A DNA stretch of 64,000 nucleotides, from the NCBI RefSeq assembly GCF_000025625.1, contig NC_013922.1, positions 1,984,001 through 2,048,000 on the forward strand, read 5' to 3'. The notes below the pieces were generated by a model. That model saw only the letters and a program-made list of their open reading frames with translations, had not been told where the DNA came from and made no database searches. The stretch comes from Natrialba magadii ATCC 43099 (lineage in GTDB: Archaea > Halobacteriota > Halobacteria > Halobacteriales > Natrialbaceae). Below, piece by piece: positions 27,286-36,451 of the stretch. Both the position numbers and the translations under genes were made by a program. Numbering within the stretch: position 1 is the stretch's first letter; each line of letters begins with the position of its first letter.

Positions 27286-28881
27286 TCACTCGCGTGGCAG
27301 AGGAATTGTCTCGGGTTCCTCACCGTGGCAGTGATATTCATAGATGATACCGCTGCGGGAGTCGCGTTCATCCGGGTCGGAAATCGTGTCCATCGTAATC
27401 GACTCGACGATCCGATGTACCGTGAGTTGCTCAAGCTCTGCGCCGTTGTCACTCTGCCAGGTTTCACAGTAGTGTGCTGCCAGATGGGACGGAGCGTCGT
27501 TTCTGTCGTGGAGACCGCCGCGGCGAACGCTGTTCATATAGAAGCGCTCGCGATAGGTGCTGTACTGTTGCTGTAGCTCGTCGTAGGGCCGCTCTCGAGT
27601 TACTTCCCTGTCGTCGTTGTAGACGTCGACGTACTCGCCGTCAGTTGTCTCTGCTGCGAAGACGAAGTAGTTATCGCTGGTTCGTGGTGTCGGGGCGAAA
27701 ACGCTCCATTCCGGTTGATCGATGTTCAACGCTACGGCGCGGTCTTCGATCTGTTCGTCCGGTGAGACGGCTTCGTTCACGGCGTTTCCAGCTGGAAGGT
27801 ATGCAAAGAGTGTAACGATGATCAGCGAGAGCACGATAACGCCGACGCCGACATTGTACAGGTGTGCTTTCGCCGTCGTTATCTGTGGCTCGTCGATCCG
27901 CACTCGCGGAACGCGAGCGGCAATTCGCTCGAGGTCGGCTGTCCACTCGGTGTACGCTGCTGGGTCGATACCGAGTCGCCTGGCGGCTAGCTCGGCATCA
28001 CGCCAGAGCTGTGGCTGGAAGAATAACACGAGCCCTGCCAACGCGACGTACGGGAACGCGCCGATACGGACAGTCACAGCGAACATCGCGTGGCCGCCGA
28101 CGAACAACAGAATCAGCGGGTATCGTTGTCGGCCGATTAGGATGATCAGAAGCGGTGAGAGCATGAGCATGTAGTACCACAACAATCCGCCGTACTCGAG
28201 CAACGTCGGGAACTCGCGGACGTACTCCGCGAGCAAGAACGTCATATCGTCGAGTCCCATGATGAGCGGCGTCGCCTCACCGCTGGTCCACAGACTTTCT
28301 TGGGACTTGTGGTACCAGTTAAGAAAGTACATATAGACCATCTGTCCCATCGCGAAGAAAGCCATGATGCCGGCGAATGACGGTCGTGGCTCGCGGTCAG
28401 CGTGGACGGCGTCGACCGACCAGCGCTCGCCAAGCGGGAGGAAGATCGCCCAGAAGAAAAGCAGGCGAAACAGCGTATCGGCATAGCTCAACACGAGCGG
28501 ATTGTGGTGGTCGAGCGAGATGACGAACAGAAACGACAGAATTGTTGCCAGTCGCGTTTTGTAGCCGACAATCAACTGTAGTGCAAACAGCGCCTGTATG
28601 ACCATCAACGCCGCAATCTGTGTCGGACTCGAGGCGTAGTAGTAGAGCGAAAACGCGTTTTCCGCGGTCATCTCGACTGCTAACTCCTGGGGAACGACCC
28701 CTTCTCCCGAGTAGAAAAAGGCGAAGTTTCTCGAGCGCAACACAAGATCGGCGAGGACGAGCGCGCCGAGGAATATCCGGAAGACAGCAAGTGAGCGGGT
28801 GTCGATCCGGATGCAGTCACGGAAGTTCGTCTGGATCCGTTCGCCGATCGCCCGAGCCTGCTGTGATAGTTCGCGTGACAT
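27286..28881 (-). CDS. HTTM-domain membrane protein
   Basis: A 531-residue integral membrane protein of the HTTM family (horizontally transferred transmembrane domain, related to vitamin K-dependent gamma-carboxylase). Family features are the early segment IDTRSLAVFRIFLGALVLADL, YSGEGVVP, LDHHNPLVLSYADTLFRLLFFWAIFLPLGERW, and NWYHKSQESLWTSGEA. About eight to ten hydrophobic segments are seen up to residue 365; the C-terminal 160 residues are a hydrophilic domain outside the bilayer. Enzyme activity of haloarchaeal members is unproven. ATG at 28881 is the first start of the conserved N-terminus. Confidence 0.9.
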   Translation of the reverse strand: MSRELSQQARAIGERIQTNFRDCIRIDTRSLAVFRIFLGALVLADLVLRSRNFAFFYSGEGVVPQELAVEMTAENAFSLYYYASSPTQIAALMVIQALFALQLIVGYKTRLATILSFLFVISLDHHNPLVLSYADTLFRLLFFWAIFLPLGERWSVDAVHADREPRPSFAGIMAFFAMGQMVYMYFLNWYHKSQESLWTSGEATPLIMGLDDMTFLLAEYVREFPTLLEYGGLLWYYMLMLSPLLIILIGRQRYPLILLFVGGHAMFAVTVRIGAFPYVALAGLVLFFQPQLWRDAELAARRLGIDPAAYTEWTADLERIAARVPRVRIDEPQITTAKAHLYNVGVGVIVLSLIIVTLFAYLPAGNAVNEAVSPDEQIEDRAVALNIDQPEWSVFAPTPRTSDNYFVFAAETTDGEYVDVYNDDREVTRERPYDELQQQYSTYRERFYMNSVRRGGLHDRNDAPSHLAAHYCETWQSDNGAELEQLTVHRIVESITMDTISDPDERDSRSGIIYEYHCHGEEPETIPLPRE

Positions 28882-29115
28882 GCTGCTGTGAGGTGTCGAC
28901 GGTCCCGTGGTCGGTCTCAGTGCAGTCGGTTGCAGTCCGAATTTCGGACGTTCGCTGATGGATGCGGAAGAACCGAACTGTTGAATCGCGGGCCGTATTG
29001 GTTGTTCAGTCGACTCGTTATTCTAATTATAAATGCCTTCTGTTTCAGCGAACTCGACAGACAGTGTTCGTGGTGCCGGACGGTATACAGACCGCTGATC
29101 ACACCAGAACTGCGG
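28882..29115. other. Intergenic region between the HTTM gene and hef
   Basis: About 230 bases with no supported gene. An AT-rich block at 29015-29050 (ttattctaattataaatgcct) is a plausible promoter, but the nearest start downstream on either strand is distant. Nothing else stands out. Confidence 0.35.
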
Positions 29116-31605
29116 TTAAGAGTAGTTGCTGTAGTCGCTCCCAATCACTTCGCGCATCCGTTCAGCAGTCACCTGTCCGACGCCGTCGGCCGCCTGCAAC
29201 TCGTCTTCGGTCGCGATCATCACCGCTTCAACCGTGCCGAACTCCTCGAGTAGCGAGCGCGCCGTCACCGGTCCAATTTCTGCGATCGAGGAGACGACGT
29301 ACTCCTGTTGTTCGGCCAGTGTCTTCGACTGCTTCTCGCCGTGGACCGAGACCTCACGGTCTGAGAGTTTCTGTTCCCGACCTGCGATCACCGCGAACAA
29401 TTCCATCGTCTCCGCTTCTCCCTCGGTTCGGAGCACGCTCGCGCCGAAGTCGACAGCCAGACTCGAAAGCGACCCACGAATCGCGTTCGGGTGGATGTCC
29501 CGCTGTTCGTACAGGCCGTCGCCCTCGACGACGACGATGGGCCGGGCGTAGTGGCGAGCCATCGCACCGACCTGCTCGAAGACGGAGCGGTCACCGCCGA
29601 CCAGCGAGTCGACGAAGTCGGCGACGGACTTGCGTTCGACGACGACGCGATCCGAGAGGACGTAGTCGCCCACGTCGAGCGTCTCGAGTCGAACCTCGAT
29701 CTCCTCACGTCGGGAGAGGTCGCGGGCGATGTTGGCGTCCATCTCGCGCTGGTCGGCGACGATTTCGATCGCGTCGCCCTCGGCCGACGGCTCGTGCGTC
29801 TCCACGTTGTCGGTCTCGCTGTCCGAGTCGCCGTCCGCCGTTTCATCGTCGTCGCTGGCCGCATCGAACTCCCGCAGCCCTGGCTGATCCGAACCCCCTC
29901 CGCTTCCACTGGAAGAGTCGGAGACTGCGTCGGGATTGGTGGTGTTTTCGTCTACTTTCACTTCGCTTTCGTTTTCGTTGTCAGCAGCACCACTGGCGCT
30001 ACTCGAGTCCCCGCCGAAATCGGCGAGCGACTGCTGGGACTCGTCGAGTTCCTCGGCGAGGTCGTCGGCCATCCCTTTCAGTTCGCGCAGTTCGGATTCC
30101 ATCTCCTTCTCGCGGCGGCGGGAGATCCAGAAGTAGGCCTCGTCGCGGGTGTCTTCGGCCATGAGGACGACGACACGGCCCTCGGACTGGCGGCCGGTCC
30201 GGCCCTTGCGCTGAATGGACCGAATCGCCGTGGGGACCGGTTCGTAGAAGAGCACGAGGTCGACTTCGGGCACGTCGAGCCCCTCTTCGGCAACCGACGT
30301 GGAGACGAGCACCTCGAACTCGGCGGCGCGGAACTCGTCGAGCACTTCCTGTTGCTGTTTCTGCGTCATACCGTCTGACCCCTCGCGGTCGCCTTGCCCG
30401 ACGAAGCGCTTCGCGTCGAAGCTATCCGAGAGGAACGCCGTCAGCGCCTCCGCCGTGTCTCGGGACTCGGTGAAGACGATCACGCGCTCGCCGCCCTCGA
30501 GTCCGAGCGTTTCCGCGAGGAGCATCCGCGTCTTGCGGTACTTGGGATGTAACTCGTCGAAGCTTTCGGCCTTTCGCATGGCCTCACGAACGCGCGGGTC
30601 CGAGACCATCCGCTGGCTGGCCTTCGACGCGCCTGAGGAGCGGGCCTGGTTGCGCTGGCGGTCGAAGTACCGCCGCAGAGCCTCGACGCTCTGTGTTTCG
30701 ACGAGCGTGACCGCCTGGCGGAGCTTCATCACCTCCGCGTGAACCGACATTCCCTTGAACCCCTCCGACTGGTCGTTGTTGATTAACTGCTGTAACTCGG
30801 CGCGCATCCGGTTCAGGTCCTTCTGGGATTGGTCGGGCTGGGTCGACTTCGCGACGCCCAGTTCTTTGAGTTTCTCGAGTCGGTCTGTGATCACCTCGTT
30901 CAGCGCGTCGCGGATCTCCAGCACGTCGTCGGGGAGGTCGATCCGCTCCCATTCGACCTCCGTGTCGTGGGTGAACTCGTCGACGTCTGCGTCCTCCTCG
31001 GTCATCACCTCGACTTCCTGTAGGCCGAGGTTCTCACAGACCTCGAGGATCGCCTCCTCGTCGCCGCCGGGCGAGGCCGACATCCCCGTCACGAGCGGGT
31101 CCGTCGCGTCCGCGTGGTAGCGCTCGGCGATGTAGTTGTAGGCGTAGTCGCCGGTCGCGCGGTGGCACTCGTCGAACGTCAGGTGGGTCACGTCGGCGAG
31201 CGAGATTCGGCTCCCGACGAGGTCGTTCTCGATCACCTGCGGAGTGGCCATCACGATCGTCGCCTCCTCCCACAGTTCGGCGCGGTTGTCCGGGCTCACG
31301 TCGCCGGTGAAGACGACGATTTCCTCATCGGGTATCTGGAGCGCTTCGCGGTAGAAGTCGGCGTGTTGCTGGACGAGGGGCTTTGTCGGCGCGAGCATCA
31401 GCGACGTGCCGCCGACCTCGTCGAGTCGTCGCGCCGTCACGAGCAGGCTTACGGTCGTCTTGCCGAGGCCCGTCGGGAGACAGACGAGCGTGTGACCGTT
31501 CGCGGCGGTCCCGGCGAGTTTCAGCTGGTAGAGGCGGCGCTCGAGAAAGTTGGACTCGAGTAGCGGGTGATCGATTGAGGGCGGCTCCTCGTCCTGGGCT
31601 GCCAT
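29116..31605 (-). CDS. hef: Hef helicase/nuclease (XPF family)
   Basis: An 829-residue fusion of an SF2 helicase and an XPF nuclease, which processes stalled forks. Helicase motifs: LPTGLGKTT (Walker A), FDECHRATGDYAYNYIAER (DECH), MSASPGGDEE, VIVFTESRDTAEAL and QRKGRTGR. After an acidic linker (about residues 545-640) comes the ERCC4 nuclease with ADQRE, GDYVLSD and ERKSVADFVDSL, all catalytic residues present, then tandem helix-hairpin-helices (AADGVGQVTAERMREVIG). ATG at 31605 is chosen over ATG 31650 because a TATA-like cttaacc box on the minus strand lies about 27 bases upstream. It is divergent from the flavin reductase-like gene. Confidence 0.95.
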   Translation of the reverse strand: MAAQDEEPPSIDHPLLESNFLERRLYQLKLAGTAANGHTLVCLPTGLGKTTVSLLVTARRLDEVGGTSLMLAPTKPLVQQHADFYREALQIPDEEIVVFTGDVSPDNRAELWEEATIVMATPQVIENDLVGSRISLADVTHLTFDECHRATGDYAYNYIAERYHADATDPLVTGMSASPGGDEEAILEVCENLGLQEVEVMTEEDADVDEFTHDTEVEWERIDLPDDVLEIRDALNEVITDRLEKLKELGVAKSTQPDQSQKDLNRMRAELQQLINNDQSEGFKGMSVHAEVMKLRQAVTLVETQSVEALRRYFDRQRNQARSSGASKASQRMVSDPRVREAMRKAESFDELHPKYRKTRMLLAETLGLEGGERVIVFTESRDTAEALTAFLSDSFDAKRFVGQGDREGSDGMTQKQQQEVLDEFRAAEFEVLVSTSVAEEGLDVPEVDLVLFYEPVPTAIRSIQRKGRTGRQSEGRVVVLMAEDTRDEAYFWISRRREKEMESELRELKGMADDLAEELDESQQSLADFGGDSSSASGAADNENESEVKVDENTTNPDAVSDSSSGSGGGSDQPGLREFDAASDDDETADGDSDSETDNVETHEPSAEGDAIEIVADQREMDANIARDLSRREEIEVRLETLDVGDYVLSDRVVVERKSVADFVDSLVGGDRSVFEQVGAMARHYARPIVVVEGDGLYEQRDIHPNAIRGSLSSLAVDFGASVLRTEGEAETMELFAVIAGREQKLSDREVSVHGEKQSKTLAEQQEYVVSSIAEIGPVTARSLLEEFGTVEAVMIATEDELQAADGVGQVTAERMREVIGSDYSNYS

Positions 31606-31723
31606 TGGCGGCGGCTTCGACGCGGGTCCGGTTAAGGATTGAGAAAGCATGGTGAAAGTGAACTGTGCTGGTCGGGTTGCCCCAGTGCGAACATCTACCA
31701 CGACCGGGACGAATGGACCGGAC

Positions 31724-32317
31724 ATGCCGGAACACGACATCGAGTCGCTGACGCCCCGTGAGCGCGCCCGAATCATCAAGTCTGCCGTCGCACCGCGGCC
31801 TATCGCCTGGATCAGCACGACGAGTGTCGATGGCGTCGACAACCTCGCACCGTTCAGCAGCTACAATTATATTTCCTCCGCGGAGCCGGTCGTCCTCTTC
31901 AACACGCCGTACGCGGAGGGCGACGACCAGAAGGACACGCCGCGGAACGTACTCGAGACGGAGGCGTTCGCGGTCAACGTTGTGCCCGAGGCGCTGGCCG
32001 AGCAGATGGACACGACCTCCGCCGACCTCGACGCCGACGAGAGCGAGTTCGAGTTCGCTGGCGTCGAGCGGGCCGACTGCGAGCGCATCGATGCGCCGCG
32101 AGTCGCGGACGCTGCGGTCACGATGGAGTGTACGCTGTACGACTCGCTGCGCGTCCGCGACCGACTCGTAATTCTGGGTGACGTCGAGTACGTCCACGTC
32201 GACGAGTCGGTGCTGACGGACGGGCAAATCGACGCCGCGAAGATCGATACGGTGGCTCGCCTCGGCGGGCCCTACTACACTGACAGCGAGCCGATCGAAC
32301 TCGAGCGCCAGTTCTGA
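31724..32317 (+). CDS. Flavin reductase-like (FMN-binding split barrel) protein
   Basis: A 197-residue protein of the flavin reductase-like family. The FMN-binding region is KSAVAPRPIAWISTTSVDGVDNLAPFSSYNYISSAEPVVLF, and the C-terminal LGDVEYVHVDESVLTDGQID is typical. Members reduce or bind FMN in the cytoplasm and may supply reduced flavin to oxygenases. ATG 31724 starts the conserved part; an upstream GTG/ATG at 31649 overlaps the hef promoter and is less likely. Confidence 0.9.
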   Translation: MPEHDIESLTPRERARIIKSAVAPRPIAWISTTSVDGVDNLAPFSSYNYISSAEPVVLFNTPYAEGDDQKDTPRNVLETEAFAVNVVPEALAEQMDTTSADLDADESEFEFAGVERADCERIDAPRVADAAVTMECTLYDSLRVRDRLVILGDVEYVHVDESVLTDGQIDAAKIDTVARLGGPYYTDSEPIELERQF

Positions 32318-32346
32318 TTTACATCTCTCGTTCCGATTCTGACGCG

Positions 32347-33558
32347 CTACCCCTCCGGCAACCAGTAGACGAGCACCATCGCACCGACCGCGAGGACGGC
32401 CAGCAGGATGTACCCCTCGTTGAAGAAGCCGCGGTCGGCGAGCGCGCCGAACAGGACCGGACTCGCCGCGCCGATGGTCATGTAGAACGTCCGCAGGAAA
32501 CCGAGCCCCGTCCCCTTCATGTCCGCCGGAAACGCCGCCGTCATGTACGTCAGCGTCATCGTCCCGTAGCCGAGGATACTGCTGAGGAGGATGGTGCCAC
32601 CCACGATGGGCCAGAATCCCTCCAGAAACGGCAGCGCTGCGAGTGCGAACGCGATGACGCCGAGCACGGCCGGCAGCGAACGCCGAATGCCAAACCGGTC
32701 GTACAGATTCCCCGTCACCGGCTGGACGACGATGCCGAGCGCGAAGAAGGCGCTGAACAGCCCCGTCGCGACCGTCGGTGAGAACGCCTTGATCTCGATC
32801 AGATACGTCGGGTAGAAGCCCGTAAATGCCTGCCAGATGCAGTAGGTGAGAATCTGGATTGCCGTGACGACGATGATCGCCCGCCGGCGCAACTGGACGG
32901 CGACGTAGCGGACCGTCTCGAGTGACATGCTGTCGACCGCGCTTGACTCGCTGGAGGTACGGTTCGGGACCACGAGCCAGAGAAAGAGGGCAGCGAGTCC
33001 GAAGACGGGGACGGCGAGACCGAAGCCGAACTGCCAGGCGAGCGTCGCTGCAATCGCGCCGGCGACGAGCGGCAGGACGGCGTTGCCGACCTCACCCGCG
33101 GCCATCGTGACGCCGATTGCGGTGCCGTCGTTGTTGGGGAAGACAGCGGAAAGGATCGTGAACCGGGCGACGCCGTAGAGTGCGGTTCCGAAGCCGAAAC
33201 AGGCCGTTGCGACGAAGACGACCGGTGCTGAACTGGCGACGGCGACGAGTCCGAGCGTCACTGCTGAGATGACTGTGCTGGTGACGAGGACGTTCCCCTC
33301 GCCAAGCCGATCCGCGAGGATGCCACCCGGAAGCTGTCCGAGCGCGTACGCGAGCCAGAGCACGGTCAGCAGGAAGCCGGCCGTCGTCAGATCAAGTCCA
33401 TAGGCCTCCTGAAGGTACGGCAGTAAGACGGGATACGCGAGACGTACACCGATCGAGAGGAACCAGCCGGCCGCGACGGCGGCGAGGATCTTGCCACGCC
33501 TGCCGGTCAGAAACGTTCTCGCACTCGATAACGATTCGGACCGAAACAGGTGTGCCAC
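32347..33558 (-). CDS. Major facilitator superfamily transporter
   Basis: A protein of about 403 residues with twelve hydrophobic segments. The MFS loop 2-3 motif is visible as GQLPGGILADRLGEGNVL, and the second half repeats it weakly as QPVTGNLYDRFGIRRSLP. Substrate unknown. The GTG at 33558 gives a normal-length N-terminus (VAHLFRSESLSS) before the first membrane helix; the frame stays open upstream to 33705 with a possible ATG at 33651, so the start is uncertain. It is convergent with the flavin reductase-like gene. Confidence 0.85.
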   Translation of the reverse strand: MAHLFRSESLSSARTFLTGRRGKILAAVAAGWFLSIGVRLAYPVLLPYLQEAYGLDLTTAGFLLTVLWLAYALGQLPGGILADRLGEGNVLVTSTVISAVTLGLVAVASSAPVVFVATACFGFGTALYGVARFTILSAVFPNNDGTAIGVTMAAGEVGNAVLPLVAGAIAATLAWQFGFGLAVPVFGLAALFLWLVVPNRTSSESSAVDSMSLETVRYVAVQLRRRAIIVVTAIQILTYCIWQAFTGFYPTYLIEIKAFSPTVATGLFSAFFALGIVVQPVTGNLYDRFGIRRSLPAVLGVIAFALAALPFLEGFWPIVGGTILLSSILGYGTMTLTYMTAAFPADMKGTGLGFLRTFYMTIGAASPVLFGALADRGFFNEGYILLAVLAVGAMVLVYWLPEG

Positions 33559-33740
33559 AGTCTGGCTCAGCCGTTGGCTTTCGCTGCCTATGATAGCATC
33601 TTTCCGGTACGATGTTGCCGATATCGATACTCGAACTCGATGGAGTTTCATTCGATGCAGTTCTACTACCAGCCCACTTCTTCGGTACTGCACGCCACCG
33701 ACCAATGCTTTTGTTGCTCCCTCTCGTACGTCGTGATACC

Positions 33741-33875
33741 ATGTGCCACTGCTTCGACGCAGTCGACGACCTGTCCGAGACGGAACGTGCGGACATCCGC
33801 GCCGAACACAGTATCGACGAGCTCCGGGCGGAGTACTCCGCCGACGAACTCGAGAAGCTCGGTGTCAGTGGTTGA
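33741..33875 (+). CDS. Small acidic protein, 44 residues
   Basis: A 44-residue ORF (MCHCFDAVDDLSETERADI...), acidic and helical with an N-terminal CHC pair. Codon use is strongly haloarchaeal and a T-rich box (tgctttt) lies about 30 bases upstream, so it is probably a real small gene. Similar very short proteins starting MCxxFDAV are known in haloarchaea, with no function. It is divergent from the MFS gene and convergent with the peptidase gene. Confidence 0.6.
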   Translation: MCHCFDAVDDLSETERADIRAEHSIDELRAEYSADELEKLGVSG

Positions 33876-33925
33876 ATCGCTTCACGACTGCACCGGCAGT
33901 CGCTCGACACTGATTTTGTCGCGGC

Positions 33926-35452
33926 TCAGCCGCTTTCCTCAGCGATCGCTGTGACGAGTTCGTCCACTCGTGGTGACGCACCGTTGGCCCGTTCGCCCGT
34001 TAGATTCGCCGCGAGTACCGCGAAACTCGTCGCGGGTTCGCCGTCGTCTTCGATGACGCCCGCGAGACACGTTACGCCGCGAAGCGAGCCGGTTTTCCCA
34101 CGAATCGTCGCGTCGACATCTCCGAGCCGGTTCCGAAGTGTGCCGTCCTCGCCGGCGACTGCCATCGTCCCGTAGAACTCCTCGCCCCAGTCGGCGTCGA
34201 GTCCCCACTCGATCATCGAGACCACGTCGCGCGCCGAAGCCAGGTCGTGTCTGGACAGCCCGGAACCGTCGCGGATCTGTGGCGTCTCCGCGCCGGCCGC
34301 CGCGAGCGTCTCGTCGAGATACGCCTCCCAGACAGACCAGGAGCCGTTTCCGGTTCCCTCGCGCTCGTAGGCAACCGTTCTGGCGATGTTCTCCGCAACC
34401 ATGTTGTACGACCAGTGGTTGACCCCTTCCGCAATGTCGGACAGCGGTGCCGACTCGTGAGTCGCCACCTCCTCTGTGAGTTCGATCGGCACGTCAGTGA
34501 TCTCGATTTCGGGCTCCGGACCGCCGCCACCCGGCGTGATCTCGACGCCCTCGTCCGCGAGCGCCCGCGCGAAGACCCTCGCAGCGTGCTCGTTCGGCGT
34601 GGCAACCGGGACCGACGCCGTCGCCTCGTCGTCCGGCACCATCCGCCCGTTCACCTCGGCTGTATTTGTCCAGTGGTTGGGCGTCGTTATCGTCACGAAC
34701 CGGTCGCTGTCGACGCACTCGAGTTCGATCTCGACATCGACGAGCCCCGAGTCGGGTTCGACCGTGTGTTCGAACTCGCAGGTGTCACCCTGCCGAGAGA
34801 CCGTTATTTCGGCCTCGTTGTGGTTGACGACGAACGCCGAACTCTTCGAGCCGTACGTGTTCACCGCGTCGCCGAGCGTCCATGCTGGCGGGTACTCACC
34901 GTCGTCGAACGCGGAGACGTCGACGACGAGTCGATCGGTGACGCGCTCGATGCCGGCGTCGGCGACGGCTGCTGCGAGTGCTTCGAGATCCGACGCCGTG
35001 AGATCCGGATCGCCGCTGGCGACGACGCCGAGCGATTCGACGACGCGCTGATTTCGGCGGTCGCCGACGACGCCGACGGTCGTCTCGTACCGATAGTCGG
35101 GGCCGAGTTCGTCGAACGCGGCCGCAGTGGTCAACAGCTTCGCCGTCGACGCCGGCTGAACGGGCCGTTCGGATCCACTATCAGCGATTACGTCCCCGGT
35201 TTCGATGTCGCGTGCGAAGACACTGATTGCTGCCTGATCGAGATGGTCGAACACGTCGCCGGCGTCGACCGGTGGTCCCTGGTGGGCTTGCTGAGTCTGC
35301 TCGCCTTGCTGCTCCTGGTCGCTCTCCTCTGTCTGTTCTTCTTCCCCCTCATCCGCGGCGCTGGCCTGACTCCCTGCTACCAGCCCCGTAACCGCTGCTA
35401 GTCCCGTTGCCTGTACGAATCGCCGTCTATCGAGCGTGAACGCGCTGAACAT
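33926..35452 (-). CDS. D-Ala-D-Ala carboxypeptidase/PBP4 (DacB) family, Tat-exported
   Basis: A 508-residue exported protein. The N-terminus is a twin-arginine signal (LDRRRFVQATGLAAVTGLVAG) followed by a glutamine/glutamate-rich linker. The catalytic triad motifs of class C penicillin-binding proteins are intact: SxxK at Ser102-Lys105 (STAK), SxN at Ser348-Asn350 (SYN) and KTG at 453-455, plus DGSGLSR typical of PBP4/DacB. Haloarchaea have no murein, so the substrate cannot be the classical one; peptides or D-amino acid derivatives are possible. A perfect palindrome CTAGCATGCTAG lies 44 bases upstream. Confidence 0.92.
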   Translation of the reverse strand: MFSAFTLDRRRFVQATGLAAVTGLVAGSQASAADEGEEEQTEESDQEQQGEQTQQAHQGPPVDAGDVFDHLDQAAISVFARDIETGDVIADSGSERPVQPASTAKLLTTAAAFDELGPDYRYETTVGVVGDRRNQRVVESLGVVASGDPDLTASDLEALAAAVADAGIERVTDRLVVDVSAFDDGEYPPAWTLGDAVNTYGSKSSAFVVNHNEAEITVSRQGDTCEFEHTVEPDSGLVDVEIELECVDSDRFVTITTPNHWTNTAEVNGRMVPDDEATASVPVATPNEHAARVFARALADEGVEITPGGGGPEPEIEITDVPIELTEEVATHESAPLSDIAEGVNHWSYNMVAENIARTVAYEREGTGNGSWSVWEAYLDETLAAAGAETPQIRDGSGLSRHDLASARDVVSMIEWGLDADWGEEFYGTMAVAGEDGTLRNRLGDVDATIRGKTGSLRGVTCLAGVIEDDGEPATSFAVLAANLTGERANGASPRVDELVTAIAEESG

Positions 35453-35495
35453 AGCCCGGACTCGAATGGGTGATACTAATTACTAACCACCATCC

Positions 35496-35507
35496 CTAGC
35501 ATGCTAG
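35496..35507. promoter_or_regulatory. Perfect 12-base palindrome upstream of the PBP4-like gene
   Basis: CTAGCATGCTAG is a perfect inverted repeat located 44-55 bases before the start of the PBP4-like gene, flanked by AT-rich tactaattacta. CTAG is rare in many prokaryotic genomes, so two in one palindrome is unusual. It could be an operator; no regulator is known. Confidence 0.35.
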
Positions 35508-35655
35508 TTGGTAACGAATACAGTCACGAAGCGCAACTGATTGTGTCCGGCCGCTGCTCAGTGTCGGCCAGCGAAATCAAAAACAGCCCAGACCGAATCG
35601 ACCCGCTTCAAATCGGAACGGCCCCAATTCAGACCGAGATGAATCCGAACCCGCT

Positions 35656-36246
35656 TCAGACCGGGACGAACTCGAGTACAACCCACGCGAGCACGCCGGC
35701 GTAGATCGGAATCGTCAGGTTGTCGTCGACGATGAAGTCGCCGATCTGGACCTTCACGCCGTCGGCGATGGTCGCGCCGAGGGCGGCCGCGAGGACGGCG
35801 AGCGGGGTTTCATACAAGAAGGGCGCGGCGATGATCGCGCTGACGACGAACATCGTGACGAGTACCTTCGTGCTCTTGACCCGCCGCAGCGTGTTGTCCG
35901 ACACGGCACCGCTAATCGGATCGCCGATCGCGAGCATCAACATCGCCGGCAGCGCGATTTCCTCCGGGAAGAGCAAGACCACGATGGTCATACTCACCAT
36001 GTAGTAGCCATAGCCCGCGAACTGGTCCTGTTCGTAGTCGCGAGTCAACTTCTCGTAAATCCAGAGGTCGAGTCCGACGTTCAATCGGACGAACTCGAGT
36101 GCAATCGTGCCGACGGCGAGGACCGTCATCAGGACGCCAAAGCGTTCCCAGGTGAGGCCGAGGTCGAGGTAGGCTGCGAGCAGGTAGAGGGCGACCAGGC
36201 CGGCCCCACTCGAGTGGACGAGTCGTCGTTTGAGTTCGTCGGCCAT
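35656..36246 (-). CDS. Dolichol kinase-like membrane protein
   Basis: A 196-residue membrane protein with six hydrophobic segments, related to dolichol kinase/CTP-dependent phytol kinase. Supporting segments are ELKRRLVHSSGAGLVALYLL near the N-terminus, MLMLAIGDPISGAVSD and LAAALGATIADGVKVQIGDFIVDDNLTIPIYAG. The family phosphorylates isoprenoid alcohols using CTP in the membrane. ATG 36246 is chosen; the frame extends upstream into the palindromic element at 36354-36439, which is not coding. Confidence 0.83.
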   Translation of the reverse strand: MADELKRRLVHSSGAGLVALYLLAAYLDLGLTWERFGVLMTVLAVGTIALEFVRLNVGLDLWIYEKLTRDYEQDQFAGYGYYMVSMTIVVLLFPEEIALPAMLMLAIGDPISGAVSDNTLRRVKSTKVLVTMFVVSAIIAAPFLYETPLAVLAAALGATIADGVKVQIGDFIVDDNLTIPIYAGVLAWVVLEFVPV

Positions 36247-36353
36247 CGTTTCGTTTCTGTCTCTTCCGTCGGAGGTGGTGACCTTCAGTGCGTCGGTTAC
36301 GTTTGGGACGTGACTGTCGCCTCTGTGGTTTGTTCTGGTTTGTTGGTCGTGAT

Positions 36354-36439
36354 CTATAGTAGCCACTGCAAGTCACTGCACACCTGATCGCCAGCCTGCT
36401 CGGCGATCAGTGTGTAACTAGTTGCAGTTGTTACTATAT
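36354..36439. mobile_element. Palindromic element, family 2, compact copy B
   Basis: An 86-base element, CTATAGTAGCCACTGCAAG at the left and TTGCAGTTGTTACTATAT at the right, in inverted orientation to and about 97% identical with the copy at 26918-27003. It lies between two minus-strand membrane-protein genes. High identity implies recent spread or ongoing gene conversion. Confidence 0.85.
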
Positions 36440-36451
36440 TATCTGAATCCG

